A model generated the notes under the pieces. That model was not told the origin of the DNA. It searched no databases and saw nothing but the letters and a program-made list of their open reading frames with translations. Positions 1 to 11,751 of a stretch of DNA of 64,000 nucleotides are shown piece by piece; positions within the stretch are counted from its first letter, which is position 1; every line of letters starts with the position of its first letter. A program made the translations under genes and the position numbers. This DNA is from Ascochyta rabiei (lineage: Eukaryota; Ascomycota; Dothideomycetes; Pleosporales; Didymellaceae): the NCBI RefSeq assembly GCF_004011695.2, contig NC_082426.1:620001-684000 (forward strand), in the 5' to 3' direction.

Positions 1-1106
1 TCGACGCATCCGACGAGGAAGACGACTTTTACAGCAAAGAAGACGACCATTTCATACACCCAAAGTGGCAGGTGTTGATCGCGCAAACCTCGAACCGAGT
101 CCCGCGCAAACTACAGCGCTGTATCGTCATAAGCCTCGCCATCGCATTCTTGTTCTTCGTCAGCTGGAAGGCATACTTCGGACCACGACACGCCGCGCAG
201 CTGCAAGAACTCAAAGACATGGACGAGACACCGACAATGAGCTACGGGAGCAACGTGCGCCCGGAGTTCAAGGGCATGATCCAGGTCAAGGACATGGACA
301 GCCAACACCTACCTAAGAAGGGACACAGGCTCGTCTTTGTCGGCGATGTTCACGGGTGCAGGGAGGAGTTAGAGCACCTGCTGAAGAAGGCAGAGTTCGA
401 CAAGAAGCACGACCATCTCGTCTTGACCGGCGACATGATCGCAAAGGGCCCCGACTCTCCAGGCGTCATCTCGCTGGTCGAGAAACTCGGCGCTTCCTGC
501 GTGCGCGGCAACTGGGAAGACAAACTGCTGCTCAGCATCGCCGAGTCCGAAGCACGGCACCTCGACACACTCCCCGGCCCCGACGAAACCCCCGACCGCA
601 AATCCGATTTCCTCGACGAAGCATCACACAGCCACGGCGACTACGCGCTACGCAAGCTGGCCAAGTCCTTCTCCAAGCACCAAATCGCATACCTCCAACA
701 GTGTCCCGTCATCCTACGCGTCGGCACAGTTCCCAACCTTGGCGCCTTAGCTGCCGTCCATGCCGGCCTGGTGCCAGACATACCGCTCGAACAACAAGAC
801 CCATTCCATGTTATGAACATGCGCACCATCGACCTCAAGACCCGCATACCCAGCTCCAAGCACCAAGGCACGCCGTGGGAGAAGTTCTGGAATCATCAGC
901 AGAAGAAGAAAGAGGCGCATGAGCGTATAAGCATTGTATACGGGCACAACAGAAAGCGAGGCTTGAATTTGCAGGAGTTCACGTTTGGCCTCGATAGTGG
1001 GTGTGTCAGTGGCGGCAAGCTGACCGCGCTTGTGGTGGACTACATGGGCAAGACGGAGATTGTGCAAGTCAAGTGCCATCAGGAGAACGGTTGGGATGAA
1101 GAATAG
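1..1106 (+). CDS. Calcineurin-like metallophosphoesterase, membrane-anchored (5' partial)
   Basis: The frame is open from position 3 with no stop, so the gene starts outside the window; the GTG at 72 is not a plausible fungal start. The visible N-terminal part is acidic (DEEDD, KEDD), followed by one hydrophobic segment at about 120-180 (VISLAIAFLFFVSWKAYFG) that should act as a single membrane anchor. The phosphoesterase domain follows. It shows GDVHG, the TGD....GPDS block, RGNWED, a VHAGL block and a final YGHNRKRGL segment. The third motif has Trp where most family members have His (GNHE). The family hydrolyses phosphoesters with two bound metals; the substrate here is unknown. Stop TAG is at 1104-1106. 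The family is secure, the exact role is not. Confidence 0.88.
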   Translation, partial: DASDEEDDFYSKEDDHFIHPKWQVLIAQTSNRVPRKLQRCIVISLAIAFLFFVSWKAYFGPRHAAQLQELKDMDETPTMSYGSNVRPEFKGMIQVKDMDSQHLPKKGHRLVFVGDVHGCREELEHLLKKAEFDKKHDHLVLTGDMIAKGPDSPGVISLVEKLGASCVRGNWEDKLLLSIAESEARHLDTLPGPDETPDRKSDFLDEASHSHGDYALRKLAKSFSKHQIAYLQQCPVILRVGTVPNLGALAAVHAGLVPDIPLEQQDPFHVMNMRTIDLKTRIPSSKHQGTPWEKFWNHQQKKKEAHERISIVYGHNRKRGLNLQEFTFGLDSGCVSGGKLTALVVDYMGKTEIVQVKCHQENGWDEE

Positions 1107-1318
1107 AGTTTTCACGCCGTAGGGCATGATAGACGTATTGTTTTTAGCATTGAAGGCGTTGGGACAGCATTCACCAGCACTGTAGGATATACAGTAGACA
1201 TACCAACGCAAGGTAGAGTTAAGTGCATGCAGTTAACCATGGTGGTGGGACCATGCGTACTCAAAACGAAGCACCTGGCCTTTACTTGCAGTGAATTGCC
1301 TGGTTCCGCTTCGGAAGC

Positions 1319-1324
1319 AAAAAA
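1319..1324 (-). terminator. Pol III terminator of tRNA-Thr
   Basis: A run of six A on the plus strand reads as six T just past the 3' end of the tRNA on the minus strand, the usual RNA polymerase III stop signal. Confidence 0.7.
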
Positions 1325-1329
1325 GTGAT

Positions 1330-1415
1330 GCCCTCTGCCCGAATCGAACGAGCGATCTTATCATTGCAAACCGAGGTAATACTAGTGAAACGCTTTACCA
1401 CTAAGCCAAGAGGGC
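1330..1415 (-). tRNA. tRNA-Thr(AGT) with 15-nt intron
   Basis: On the minus strand the acceptor halves GCCCTCT and AGAGGGC pair fully. The D arm is GCTT-AGTGGTA-AAGC and the T arm is GCTCG-TTCGATT-CGGGC. The anticodon loop reads CTAGTA, giving anticodon AGT. A 15-nt intron follows one base after the anticodon, the standard nuclear position, and ends before A-TGATA-AGATC. The internal promoter boxes are visible (A box TGGCTTAGTGG, B box around GTTCGATTC). The anticodon stem has one T-T mismatch. The identity rests on the loop and on the AGATC variable region, which resembles yeast tRNA-Thr. A T6 terminator follows. Confidence 0.85.
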
Positions 1416-2095
1416 TTGAACGAGTCAAGATTCCAACGTTGTTGGATTGGCTTGTTCATATAGGTTCATTTAATAACATATATATAGTCAGAATAAGTAA
1501 CTCTTCCAAAGACGTGTTGAAGCAAAGCCTTGGGTCATCGGAGTATTCAAGATTTGGGATCAAGCGCAGGAGGTTGCCGAGATTAGGCGAATAAACCCCG
1601 ACAAATCACATGATTCCATGTCCATAGGGCGCTTAACTACCTCGACGCTTCCTCCACCAACATACACAACGCCCCGCGTCGTGTGCTCGATGTGCAAATA
1701 CACGCGTGATAGAGCCGTGCCTCGACACGCGTCGCGCAATTCTAGGCACTGGAGATCAGTATATGCCACCCTAGGCTGCGCTGACGAGTGTTTCTATCAA
1801 CGACACATCCCACGCCTCAAAGCTTTCTTGGTCGCGAGTTCCACACCGCAGCACGAACCATGGACAGTTTGAAGCCTGGATAACGCTCTCGTCCGCGACT
1901 AGACACGAATTCCTTCGTGTCTGGGCAAGAGCTCGGTGTACTCCCACCATCATCTTACGCTTGCCCGAATGGAGAGGTTTCTTCGTAGGGATCACTCTGC
2001 ATCTGTACGTCTAAGGAGCGCGACTGTGTAAATTCCGCGCTGGACTGCTGATTGCAGGATCTGCTCTTCTGGTAAGAAGAAGAAGATATCTCACC
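1416..2095. other. Intergenic, no gene recognised
   Basis: Short open frames on both strands match no family I recognise. The last part should be promoter or 5' sequence of the decayed O-methyltransferase downstream. Confidence 0.5.
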
Positions 2096-3054
2096 ATGGC
2101 ATGTGCTCTGGACATACTCGACCGCGGCAGCCGAGGAGCAGCGGGTCTCGAGGAAGCTGATAGACTTGCCCTGCTGCAAGCGTGTGAGAAACCCACACCC
2201 GCGCTTGAGACTTCCTTTGAGAAATTCTTCCGTTTTTTTTTTCTTTCTTCGTGCGTCGTTCGTGTCTTCACGTCCAGATGATCCAATGACAGGTGTTGGT
2301 TCTTTGCATATCTGACAAATGGCAGACTCTCTACGCTCCACTCCAATCGTGATCCGTATTGCTGTCGACCTCAACCTCGTTGACACAGCCCTTGCGCACG
2401 AGCGACCCATGACCGCCGCGGAACTGGCAGAGAAAAGCAATGCAGACGTCGAGCTGAAGCGTTCTGATTTCTCCAACGCTCCCAAGCAACCGCCCCCTGA
2501 CGTGGTCCAGATCGTATCCCTCGGCCTCCTCGTCATCCTTGACGTCTTTCACCGAAGACAGCCAGGACGACAGGAAACCACATACCACAGCCGCCTCTGG
2601 CCACGCTCTCGCAGCCGGCTCGCCCCTCAGCAGCGCCGTGCTGCAACCATCGTACTGCATGCCAGCCACGGCATCCATGCCGTCCTTCTTCGCGCCCAAC
2701 GGATAACCAAACCCCCGTGGACGCGCGGCACGGGCCCTTTTCGTACGCCTACCAGTGCACAGGGGAGACGGACTCGGAGCACCTCAGCAAGCCGGAGCGG
2801 GCGCGCACCCCATGGCGCGCGACTCGGTGCTGCGGATCCACGAAGTGATTCTGCTCGAGACGGGGACGGGGCATTTCGAGGCTAAGCTGGACTGGCACCT
2901 GATGAACTTGGGCGCTCTGAAGCGCACGGAGACGCGGTGGAGGGAGCTGGTTACGCGGGTTGGGTTGAGGGTTAGTGATGTTTGGTGGGAGGAGGAGGAG
3001 GAGGAGGAGGAGGAGGAGGAGGGGACCCGGGGGAGGAGGGAGTTGCTGTTGTAG
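2096..3054 (+). pseudogene. Decayed O-methyltransferase, SAM-binding domain deleted
   Basis: Pieces of a fungal class II-type O-methyltransferase lie in the right order but in different frames. 2096-2270 has an N-terminal helical segment (LEEADRLALLQACEK, then ALETSFEKFFRFFF). 2319-2456 has the winged-helix dimerisation part (IRIAVDLNLVDTALAHE, PMTAAELAEKSNAD). About 2542-2700 continues in another frame (SFTEDSQ, then PATASMPSFFAPNG followed by a stop). About 2702-2808 is in a third frame (DARHGPFSYAYQCTGE). From 2812 the C-terminal part appears (DSVLRIHEVILLETG, LDWHLMNLGALKRTE, VGLRVSDVWW). The roughly 150-residue SAM-binding core expected between the last two pieces is absent. Frameshifts plus loss of the catalytic domain argue for a non-functional relic. 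A (GAG)n tract adds a poly-Glu tail. The first two pieces may have been separated by an intron. Confidence 0.8.
2988..3022 (+). repeat. (GGA)n microsatellite
   Basis: About 11 copies of GGA/GAG in the 3' end of the methyltransferase relic; in frame they encode poly-glutamate. Confidence 0.85.
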
Positions 3055-3415
3055 TGGCTGGGTGGGCTTATGTGCATATGCTTTGGTGGAGGGTTAGTGG
3101 CATTACCCAAGAGATGGAGAGATATTCGTACGGGTAGCAAGAACACTGAATTGCCAGGACGAAGAGTGTAGGGGGTGGGGGGCGAGAGGGATGATGGAGT
3201 GTGCGTTATTACAGAAGCTAGTTAAGTTTATAGATCCATACTTTGGTGGAAGGATGGATGGATGATACAAACAAAGAGACCAAAGGGTACCAGCGTTCAC
3301 AACGACGAAACCGAATTGTCAAGCCAATGCGAATCGCCATCGCTTCAAGCACATGCAGAACTGGAACAACATCAGCAAGGAATTCATTTCATGCAGAAAG
3401 CCCACTCCCCCCTCT
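3055..3415. other. Convergent intergenic spacer
   Basis: Spacer between the 3' ends of the methyltransferase relic and the lipase; no feature seen. Confidence 0.5.
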
Positions 3416-5314
3416 TCACCCCAACTCGTGCGCCGTCACCGCCTTGATAGCCACCTCGTCCATCCTCTTCTTGTAGACGAGCATCTGATGTTTCAGCGGA
3501 TCGCCGTACATGACTTTGCGGAGCATGCTTTCGTCGACAGTAACAGCCTCCACGTCGTCTTCCCTGCGGCTCCCCGGCCGCTGCCGCAATACGATCAGCC
3601 TGCCTGCAGGGCTCAACTCACAGGGCGGGATGGGCCACTCGACGCCGGCTGTGGTGGTGGTGGTGGTGGTGGTGGTGTTTGCGCTAGATGTGGTTTGGAA
3701 TGAGGATTTGCTTGGGCGTCGGAGACGAAGTCGGGATTTGGGTGGGGAGGAGGGCGGCGGGGCGGAGAGGTTGAGTTTCGACATGCTGGCGATCGTTTGG
3801 CCTAGTGCCGAAGCAGATGGTGCCGAAGTTGTGTAGAGCTTGATGAGGCTTTTGAAATAACTCTTGTCGGCCCGTGGAACGGGATCTCCTTCGTTGATGA
3901 AGGAGTAGAAGAGACTCTTCTTGTGTCGCGGCTCTTCGGATTTCTTCAGCGGCCAGCGCGAGATGGGTGGTGCGCCGAAAGTCACGCAGTGCACACGTTT
4001 GAAGAAGTCGGTCAGATAGCTGAGTTCCGAGTCGACGGATTTGCTCATCATATGTGCGTATAGAAGTGCGGCAACAGCACCACCCGCAGAATGCCCCGTG
4101 ATCAGGAGACTGCAGTTTGAGCGGGCGGGATTTTCTTCGATGAGGACTCGAAGTCGGTCGGCGACGGGTTTGATCATCTTGCGTGCTACGTAGAGAAAGC
4201 CTGCGTGGCAAAAGTTTGACGGGTCGTCGAGGAAGCCCTCTGGGCTTGTGGGCGCGGAGTTGTAGTTCACTGCCCAGTCCATGAACGTCTGGCTGCCGCG
4301 GATGGCGAAGACGACCGTGTTCATGTCGTCGACCGGGATGGATTTCAGCACCATGGCCTTGGTACCACTGCGCCAATTGGCAGGAACATGATTCTCAACT
4401 TCTCTCGACTTTGGCACCGGAGCAACGTAGGCGCGCTCAGAGTACGTGGCAGCCAGACACAGAAGCGGATACGTCGGCATGTAGACCTTGAAGGGCGGGA
4501 GGTGCGGTGGGAGTCGGGCATTCGAGTACAGCCAGACCTTTGCGAAATGATTCGAGCCCTTGTCGCCTCCCAGTGCCTCATAGACTTGATCCTCTGCGGT
4601 TCCCTTTCGAGGTTCGAGTGGCGGGCTCGAACGGCTCGTTCTTTGTTGCGTGTTCTCGTACACTTTGAGATCCTCCTCTTTCCCGCTGAATTTGTCGTCG
4701 TCGATGCTAGTGATGACTGCGTCAAATTTCGAGCTGATGACATCGCACAGTGCTGCTCCTTGGCACAGCGTCTGCATGCTCCTCATTGCAATAGCATGCG
4801 TGGGTCGCTCAATGTAGTTTGTGATCAGCTTCGAGGTTCCTTGTCGCAGATCTGCGTTCGACTTTGCTGCCATCCGATCGAGTCTGTCCCATTGCTGCTG
4901 AAACGGGCCTTCTTCGCGTGATGGCTTCCTTGGCTGGGGAGGCTGAGGAGAAGGAGATGCGAAGCGGGCCACCGAAGGGTTGTTCTGGGGTGGGATAGAT
5001 TGCGATGGCGGAGACCCATATGGATGCATGTGCTGTGGTGCATGTTGTGGAATCGTACCATAGACGGGATGCTGCAGCGCCCCAGGTGGGCCACCCGGAT
5101 AGAGTGGAGGCGGGCCAGGATGCGCAGCCTGCATTGGGTAGTTCGGTCGATGTGTTGACGCTGCTTGAACGGCACACGGATGTACATGCGTATTTACCTG
5201 GACGACAGGTTGCGAAACGTGCGCTTGTTTCGATCCCGATCTAGAGCTGGATGTTGCAGACGACGAATGTTTCCTCCTTCTCCTGCGCTCGGGGTCGCTG
5301 TGTCCGTGTGCCAT
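3416..5314 (-). CDS. Class 3 (fungal) lipase-like serine hydrolase
   Basis: Single uninterrupted frame of 632 residues. Residues 1-140 are low complexity: a basic RRRRRKHSSS patch, then Pro/His/Gln-rich sequence. The alpha/beta-hydrolase domain covers about 275-620. The nucleophile elbow is GHSAGG with Ser409. The catalytic Asp is probably Asp477 in NEGDPVPRAD and the His is His609 in DPLKHQMLVY, so a full triad typical of class 3 lipases is present. A poly-Thr run (547-555, from a GGT/ACC microsatellite) interrupts the domain before the His. There is no signal peptide, so it is probably intracellular. The substrate is inferred from family as acylglycerol or phospholipid. Start is ATG at 5314. 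Confidence 0.92.
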   Translation of the reverse strand: MAHGHSDPERRRRRKHSSSATSSSRSGSKQAHVSQPVVQVNTHVHPCAVQAASTHRPNYPMQAAHPGPPPLYPGGPPGALQHPVYGTIPQHAPQHMHPYGSPPSQSIPPQNNPSVARFASPSPQPPQPRKPSREEGPFQQQWDRLDRMAAKSNADLRQGTSKLITNYIERPTHAIAMRSMQTLCQGAALCDVISSKFDAVITSIDDDKFSGKEEDLKVYENTQQRTSRSSPPLEPRKGTAEDQVYEALGGDKGSNHFAKVWLYSNARLPPHLPPFKVYMPTYPLLCLAATYSERAYVAPVPKSREVENHVPANWRSGTKAMVLKSIPVDDMNTVVFAIRGSQTFMDWAVNYNSAPTSPEGFLDDPSNFCHAGFLYVARKMIKPVADRLRVLIEENPARSNCSLLITGHSAGGAVAALLYAHMMSKSVDSELSYLTDFFKRVHCVTFGAPPISRWPLKKSEEPRHKKSLFYSFINEGDPVPRADKSYFKSLIKLYTTSAPSASALGQTIASMSKLNLSAPPPSSPPKSRLRLRRPSKSSFQTTSSANTTTTTTTTTAGVEWPIPPCELSPAGRLIVLRQRPGSRREDDVEAVTVDESMLRKVMYGDPLKHQMLVYKKRMDEVAIKAVTAHELG

Positions 5315-6296
5315 GTTGCACGTTCGGTGTTTAGCAGTGGTTCTACCCCTTTTGATCTGGGGAAGGGTTTCTTTCAGATGCTGCTATCGAGCATACAACA
5401 GTCGCTGTCGTCTATTGCTCGTCGCGTATTCTGTATTGTTCATCGCCGCAGTTTCGTAATGCAACCAAGCGCAGGCATACACCTGGTGTTCCTGCCCTCG
5501 CCGAAAGGCAGCACAAGGAAACACGCTGAAAGGCAGCACAAGGAAACACGCTGAAAGGCAGCACAAAGGCAACGCAGTATCCAAACGTTCGAAACGAAAG
5601 CCGCACAAGAAAGAAGTAGAAGGAAGCGCGGAAGAAACGACGAGGCCAAGCTAGGCTGTGCCGGCCTCTCCACCTGCAGGAAGCTCTTCGTGGCCATGCC
5701 ATGCGCGTGCCTGACTGGTGCGGCTTGCACGACGCTGTTTTCGCGGAAGCGGCGAATCCGTGCCTTTGGATCGCGATTGGGTGGCGGGCATCTTGGCGGT
5801 GTAGAGCTGCTGCGCATGGCTGCCATTCCGAGCTTGCATGAGAGGCCGTGAGGGAGTACAGGAGAGCGAAAAGGGCGGGCAGGATGATGTGTGATCAAAT
5901 GATGCATGTCTTGTGACGGCCTGACGGGGCAGCAGCTGTTCAGCATCGACAAGAGGAAAGGAGAGATCTGTGCAACACCGTAGCTTCAATCCAACCTCAC
6001 AAAGCATCATTCAAAGAGAGAGATCAACGACAGGCAATGCTGTGGTAACTTGTGACATTCATAAATCGTTGCTAGCTACCTCGATATCGGTTGGCTTCGG
6101 TCTTCCCATCTGATCCGGCGCTACCATCTACCTAGGTATCTTTTGGGTGGCTATGGCTCTACAGCTCTATTTACGGTAATCATTACTATCGTTACTCGTC
6201 AGTGGACCGCGCTTCTTGTCGTTTCATCTGAGACGCGGCAGCGAGAAGCGAACATGTTGGTACAGAAAGCGCAAAGGCAACAGAAGAATCGCTCGC
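5315..6296. other. Intergenic region between lipase and katG
   Basis: Upstream DNA of the lipase and downstream DNA of katG, both on the minus strand. Apart from a 25-bp tandem repeat at 5503-5573 I see nothing. Open frames here are short and low complexity. Confidence 0.5.
5503..5573. repeat. 25-bp tandem repeat, about 2.8 copies
   Basis: A 25-bp unit beginning GAAAGGCAGCACAAGG starts at 5503, 5528 and 5553; the last copy is partial. It lies 190 bp upstream of the lipase start. Confidence 0.85.
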
Positions 6297-8853
<2,557 letters not shown>

Positions 8854-8978
8854 GCCCCTCACTCGTCCTGCACGGGGCCGCGTCCGGTAGCTCCCTTCTG
8901 CCTAGCGCCACAGCGACGCGAGCCCCACCTCTGTCCACAGCTATCCACCCCCGCTGCACAACGCTTGACGTTGAATGC

Positions 8979-9095
8979 TTCACTCTTCACTCTTCACTCT
9001 TCACCCTTCACCCTTCACCCTTCACCCTCCACGCTTCACTCTCCCCTCTCCCCTCTCCCCTCTCCCCTCTCCCCTCTCCCCTCTCCCCTCTTTCC
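8979..9095. repeat. Two adjacent heptamer arrays (TTCACYC and CTCCCCT)
   Basis: About seven copies of TTCACTC/TTCACCC (8979-9031) are followed by about eight copies of CTCCCCT (9037-9095). Confidence 0.85.
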
Positions 9096-9596
9096 CCTCC
9101 ACCCTCCCGCTTCGTGATACCCCGTCTCTTAGTCCCCCACTGCATGGGAACGCCGTCGCCCGCCAAGCACCAGGTGGGTCCTGTAAACGCCCCACCCCGC
9201 CTCAAGTCCATTGCGTCGTACATGGCCCGGAACCGCAGCAGACTGATCGACGACCGCCTGGGCCAATCACGTCTGCGCAAAGTCAGCATGGCGCGTCCGC
9301 CACGTGACGCCCACAAATACCGAGGCCGAGATCGAGACGGCTGACAGAAGCAAGCAGCCTCTGTGGCGGATAGTCGCGGTTCGGAAACGATGGCTCTGTC
9401 AGCCGATTCCACACGCCGTCTGTCCTGCAGCTTGTGCTCGCTCGTGAAGACGAGGCCGCCATGACGTATCATCCACGGTCCGACTGACGCCGCCACCCCG
9501 TCTACCCCACGCCATCCCCCGCCCTCCACACTGTGCAGTGTGTAGGACCACCGCAACCTCGTGCAAGATGCACCAAATGCCCCTACGGCTCTTTTT

Positions 9597-9694
9597 TCGC
9601 TCCTTTTTCGCTCTTTCTCGCTCTTTCTCGCCCTTTCTCGCTCTTTTTCGCTCTTTCTCGCCCTTTCTCGCTCTTTTTCGCTCTTTTCTCGCCC
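9597..9694. repeat. Decamer array CTCTTTYTCG
   Basis: About nine imperfect copies of CTCTTTCTCG/CTCTTTTTCG, strongly pyrimidine-biased on the plus strand. Confidence 0.85.
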
Positions 9695-10034
9695 ACGGTG
9701 CGGAACAACACCGCTAGACTGTACTCCCAAGTCCGACTCACACTCATCGGGTTAGGCCCCTGCTACTCGCATGGCTGGATTCTCGTAACATATGGGTCTC
9801 TACGCAACTGTAGAGGGGAGAATGCTTCTTGGCGCTTGTGCAGAGGCCAACAACAAGAGAGCGTGTGATGGGGCACGAACGCTCCCAACGACATGGAGTC
9901 ACGCCCCATTCGAACAGACCCTCCTTCCACGAAGAGGGGCAACGCCAGGACCGAGGTTTGCTTCACTATTTCATCATGGTCATCTCACGTCTTTTCATCT
10001 CTTCGTCTTCGTCTTCTTCTTCGTCTTTGACTTT

Positions 10035-10136
10035 GCTTCCACTGCACTGTCGTCTTCTTCCCTCCTTTGCAAACTCAACTTCGCTTCCACTGCACTGTCG
10101 TCTTCTTCCCTCCTTTGCAAACTCAACTTCGCTTCC
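10035..10136. repeat. 48-bp tandem duplication in dehydrogenase leader
   Basis: A 48-bp unit beginning GCTTCCACTGCACTGTCG occurs at 10035 and 10083, with a 6-bp third start at 10131. It ends 10 bp before the ATG, so it should be in the 5' untranslated leader. Confidence 0.9.
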
Positions 10137-10145
10137 CACTTCAAC

Positions 10146-11352
10146 ATGGCCGACGACAAGCTTCAGACGTACGATATCCCCAAGACGTGCAAAGGTGGCG
10201 TAGTCGTCAACGAAGGCCCAGACTTCCGTGTGGAAGTTCAGGACGTTCCCACGCCGGAGCCAGGTTCGTGAGCTGCTCCCATCGCTCGTGCACTTCTGAC
10301 GTGACGGCTAGGACCCACCGAAGTATTGATCAAGCTCAACGCGACTGGCATCTGCTATAGCGATATCCATTTCATGCTCAACGATTGGGCGCTACCGAAG
10401 ATGTCTGCACTGGGCACAAAGTGCGCTGGCCACGAAGGCGCTGGTGTCATTGTCAAGGTGGGAGATCAAGTGAGGACGCTCAAGCCTGGGATGCGAGCTG
10501 GGCTCAAGGTAAGACTTCACAACAGCCTCGACAAGCAGAGGGGAGTAGACGGGGGCTGACAGAGAAAAGCCCATCCAAGACACGTGCGGCGCGTGCGAGC
10601 TTTGCCGCGGTGGTCAAGAATGCTACTGCGCGAGTGCGGTGTCCACCGGTCTGATGTGCGATGGCTCCTATCAGCAGTACGTCGTCTCGCCCGAACGCTA
10701 CACAACCATCATCCCCGACGGCGTCAGCGACTACATCGCCGGTCCCATCATGTGCTCTGCCTCGACCATCTACACGTCGATCAGGGAGTCTGCACTGAAG
10801 CCCGGAGACTGGGCTGTGTTCCCAGGGGCAGGTGGTGGAGTCGGTATGCAAGGCGTGCAGCTCGCCAAAGCCATGGGCCTGCGCCCCGTAGCCATTGACA
10901 CGGGCGAGGACAAGGAGAAGATGTGCAAGGACGTCGGCGCAGAAGCGTTTATCGACTTCAAAAAGGTCGACAATGTGGCCGAGGAGATTGTTCGCATCTG
11001 CGACGGCATCGGCGCGCACGCTGTCTTTGTCACGGCCGTGCAAACGTACCCGTCTTCCATCAGCTACCTTGGCGGCCGGGTGGGCGGGAAGGTCATGTGC
11101 GTCGGCCTGCCTCCAGCGGGCACACTGCACATCGACGTTGATCCGAACCAGATGTGCTTCAAGAAGCAGAGCGTCCAGGGCACGCTGGTCAGCAGCATGG
11201 CTGACGTCGACAAGACACTGGAGTTTGCGAAGCGGGGGCTGCTGAAGCCCATCTACACGGTCTACCCGTTGAGCAAGTTCAACGAGGCGGTCCAGAAGCT
11301 GAGGAGAGGCGAGATTGTCGGCAGGGCGGTTGTGGATTTCAACCAGGAGTAG
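10146..11352 (+). CDS. Zinc-dependent alcohol dehydrogenase (MDR family)
   Basis: Exons 10146-10263, 10312-10508 and 10570-11352 (introns of 48 and 61 bp) give 365 residues. The GroES-like half contains the catalytic zinc region (NATGICYSD, then GHEGAG). The four structural-zinc cysteines are in DTCGACELCRGGQECYC, recovered only after removing the second intron. The Rossmann half has GAGGGVG for NAD(P) binding. The sequence ends in a typical VVDFNQE strand. The family interconverts alcohols and aldehydes in the cytosol. It resembles fungal ADH1-type ethanol dehydrogenases, but the substrate is not proved. The mRNA leader carries a 48-bp duplication. Confidence 0.94.
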
Positions 11353-11751
11353 GGAGAGGTGAGGTTGAGCGTTTGGAATGGTGGCGGATGGTACGGGAGA
11401 TGGTGTGTACGTGGAGAAGGGAGGGCGTTTTGCAAGGCTATCAGTTTCCTCCTGTCTTCCGTGGTGTTCCACATATCCCCCACAGCGCTGGAGGTGTCGT
11501 TGGTGTAGCTGGGAGCATGAGATGCTGCAATACACGATGCTATGGACGCACGCCAATTCCTGCCGACGTGCTTTCCCATATCGAGACCCTGGTGGTGGTG
11601 GTGGTGGTGGTTCGTGCACGTGCCAACGCGATCAGCCCTGTCTGGAACACGACGGGACGACAGGGCGCTGTCTCTGCTTATGCACGCGCCAACGACACGA
11701 TGCAGCGGTAGAGGATGATAGCCCAGCTCTCACTCCACACTCGCCGATGGG
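11353..11751. other. Spacer before CLC gene
   Basis: Contains a short (GGT)n tract near 11590-11610; otherwise no feature seen. It should hold the promoter of the CLC gene. Confidence 0.5.

Noticed and set aside
72..74. GTG as start of the first gene
   Set aside because: The frame is open to the window edge and GTG starts are not expected in fungal nuclear genes.
8979..9095. CRISPR-like array
   Set aside because: Units are contiguous 7-mers without spacers, in a eukaryotic context.
10504..11619. 371-residue minus-strand frame opposite the alcohol dehydrogenase
   Set aside because: Antisense shadow; the sense strand has the zinc-binding and Rossmann motifs.
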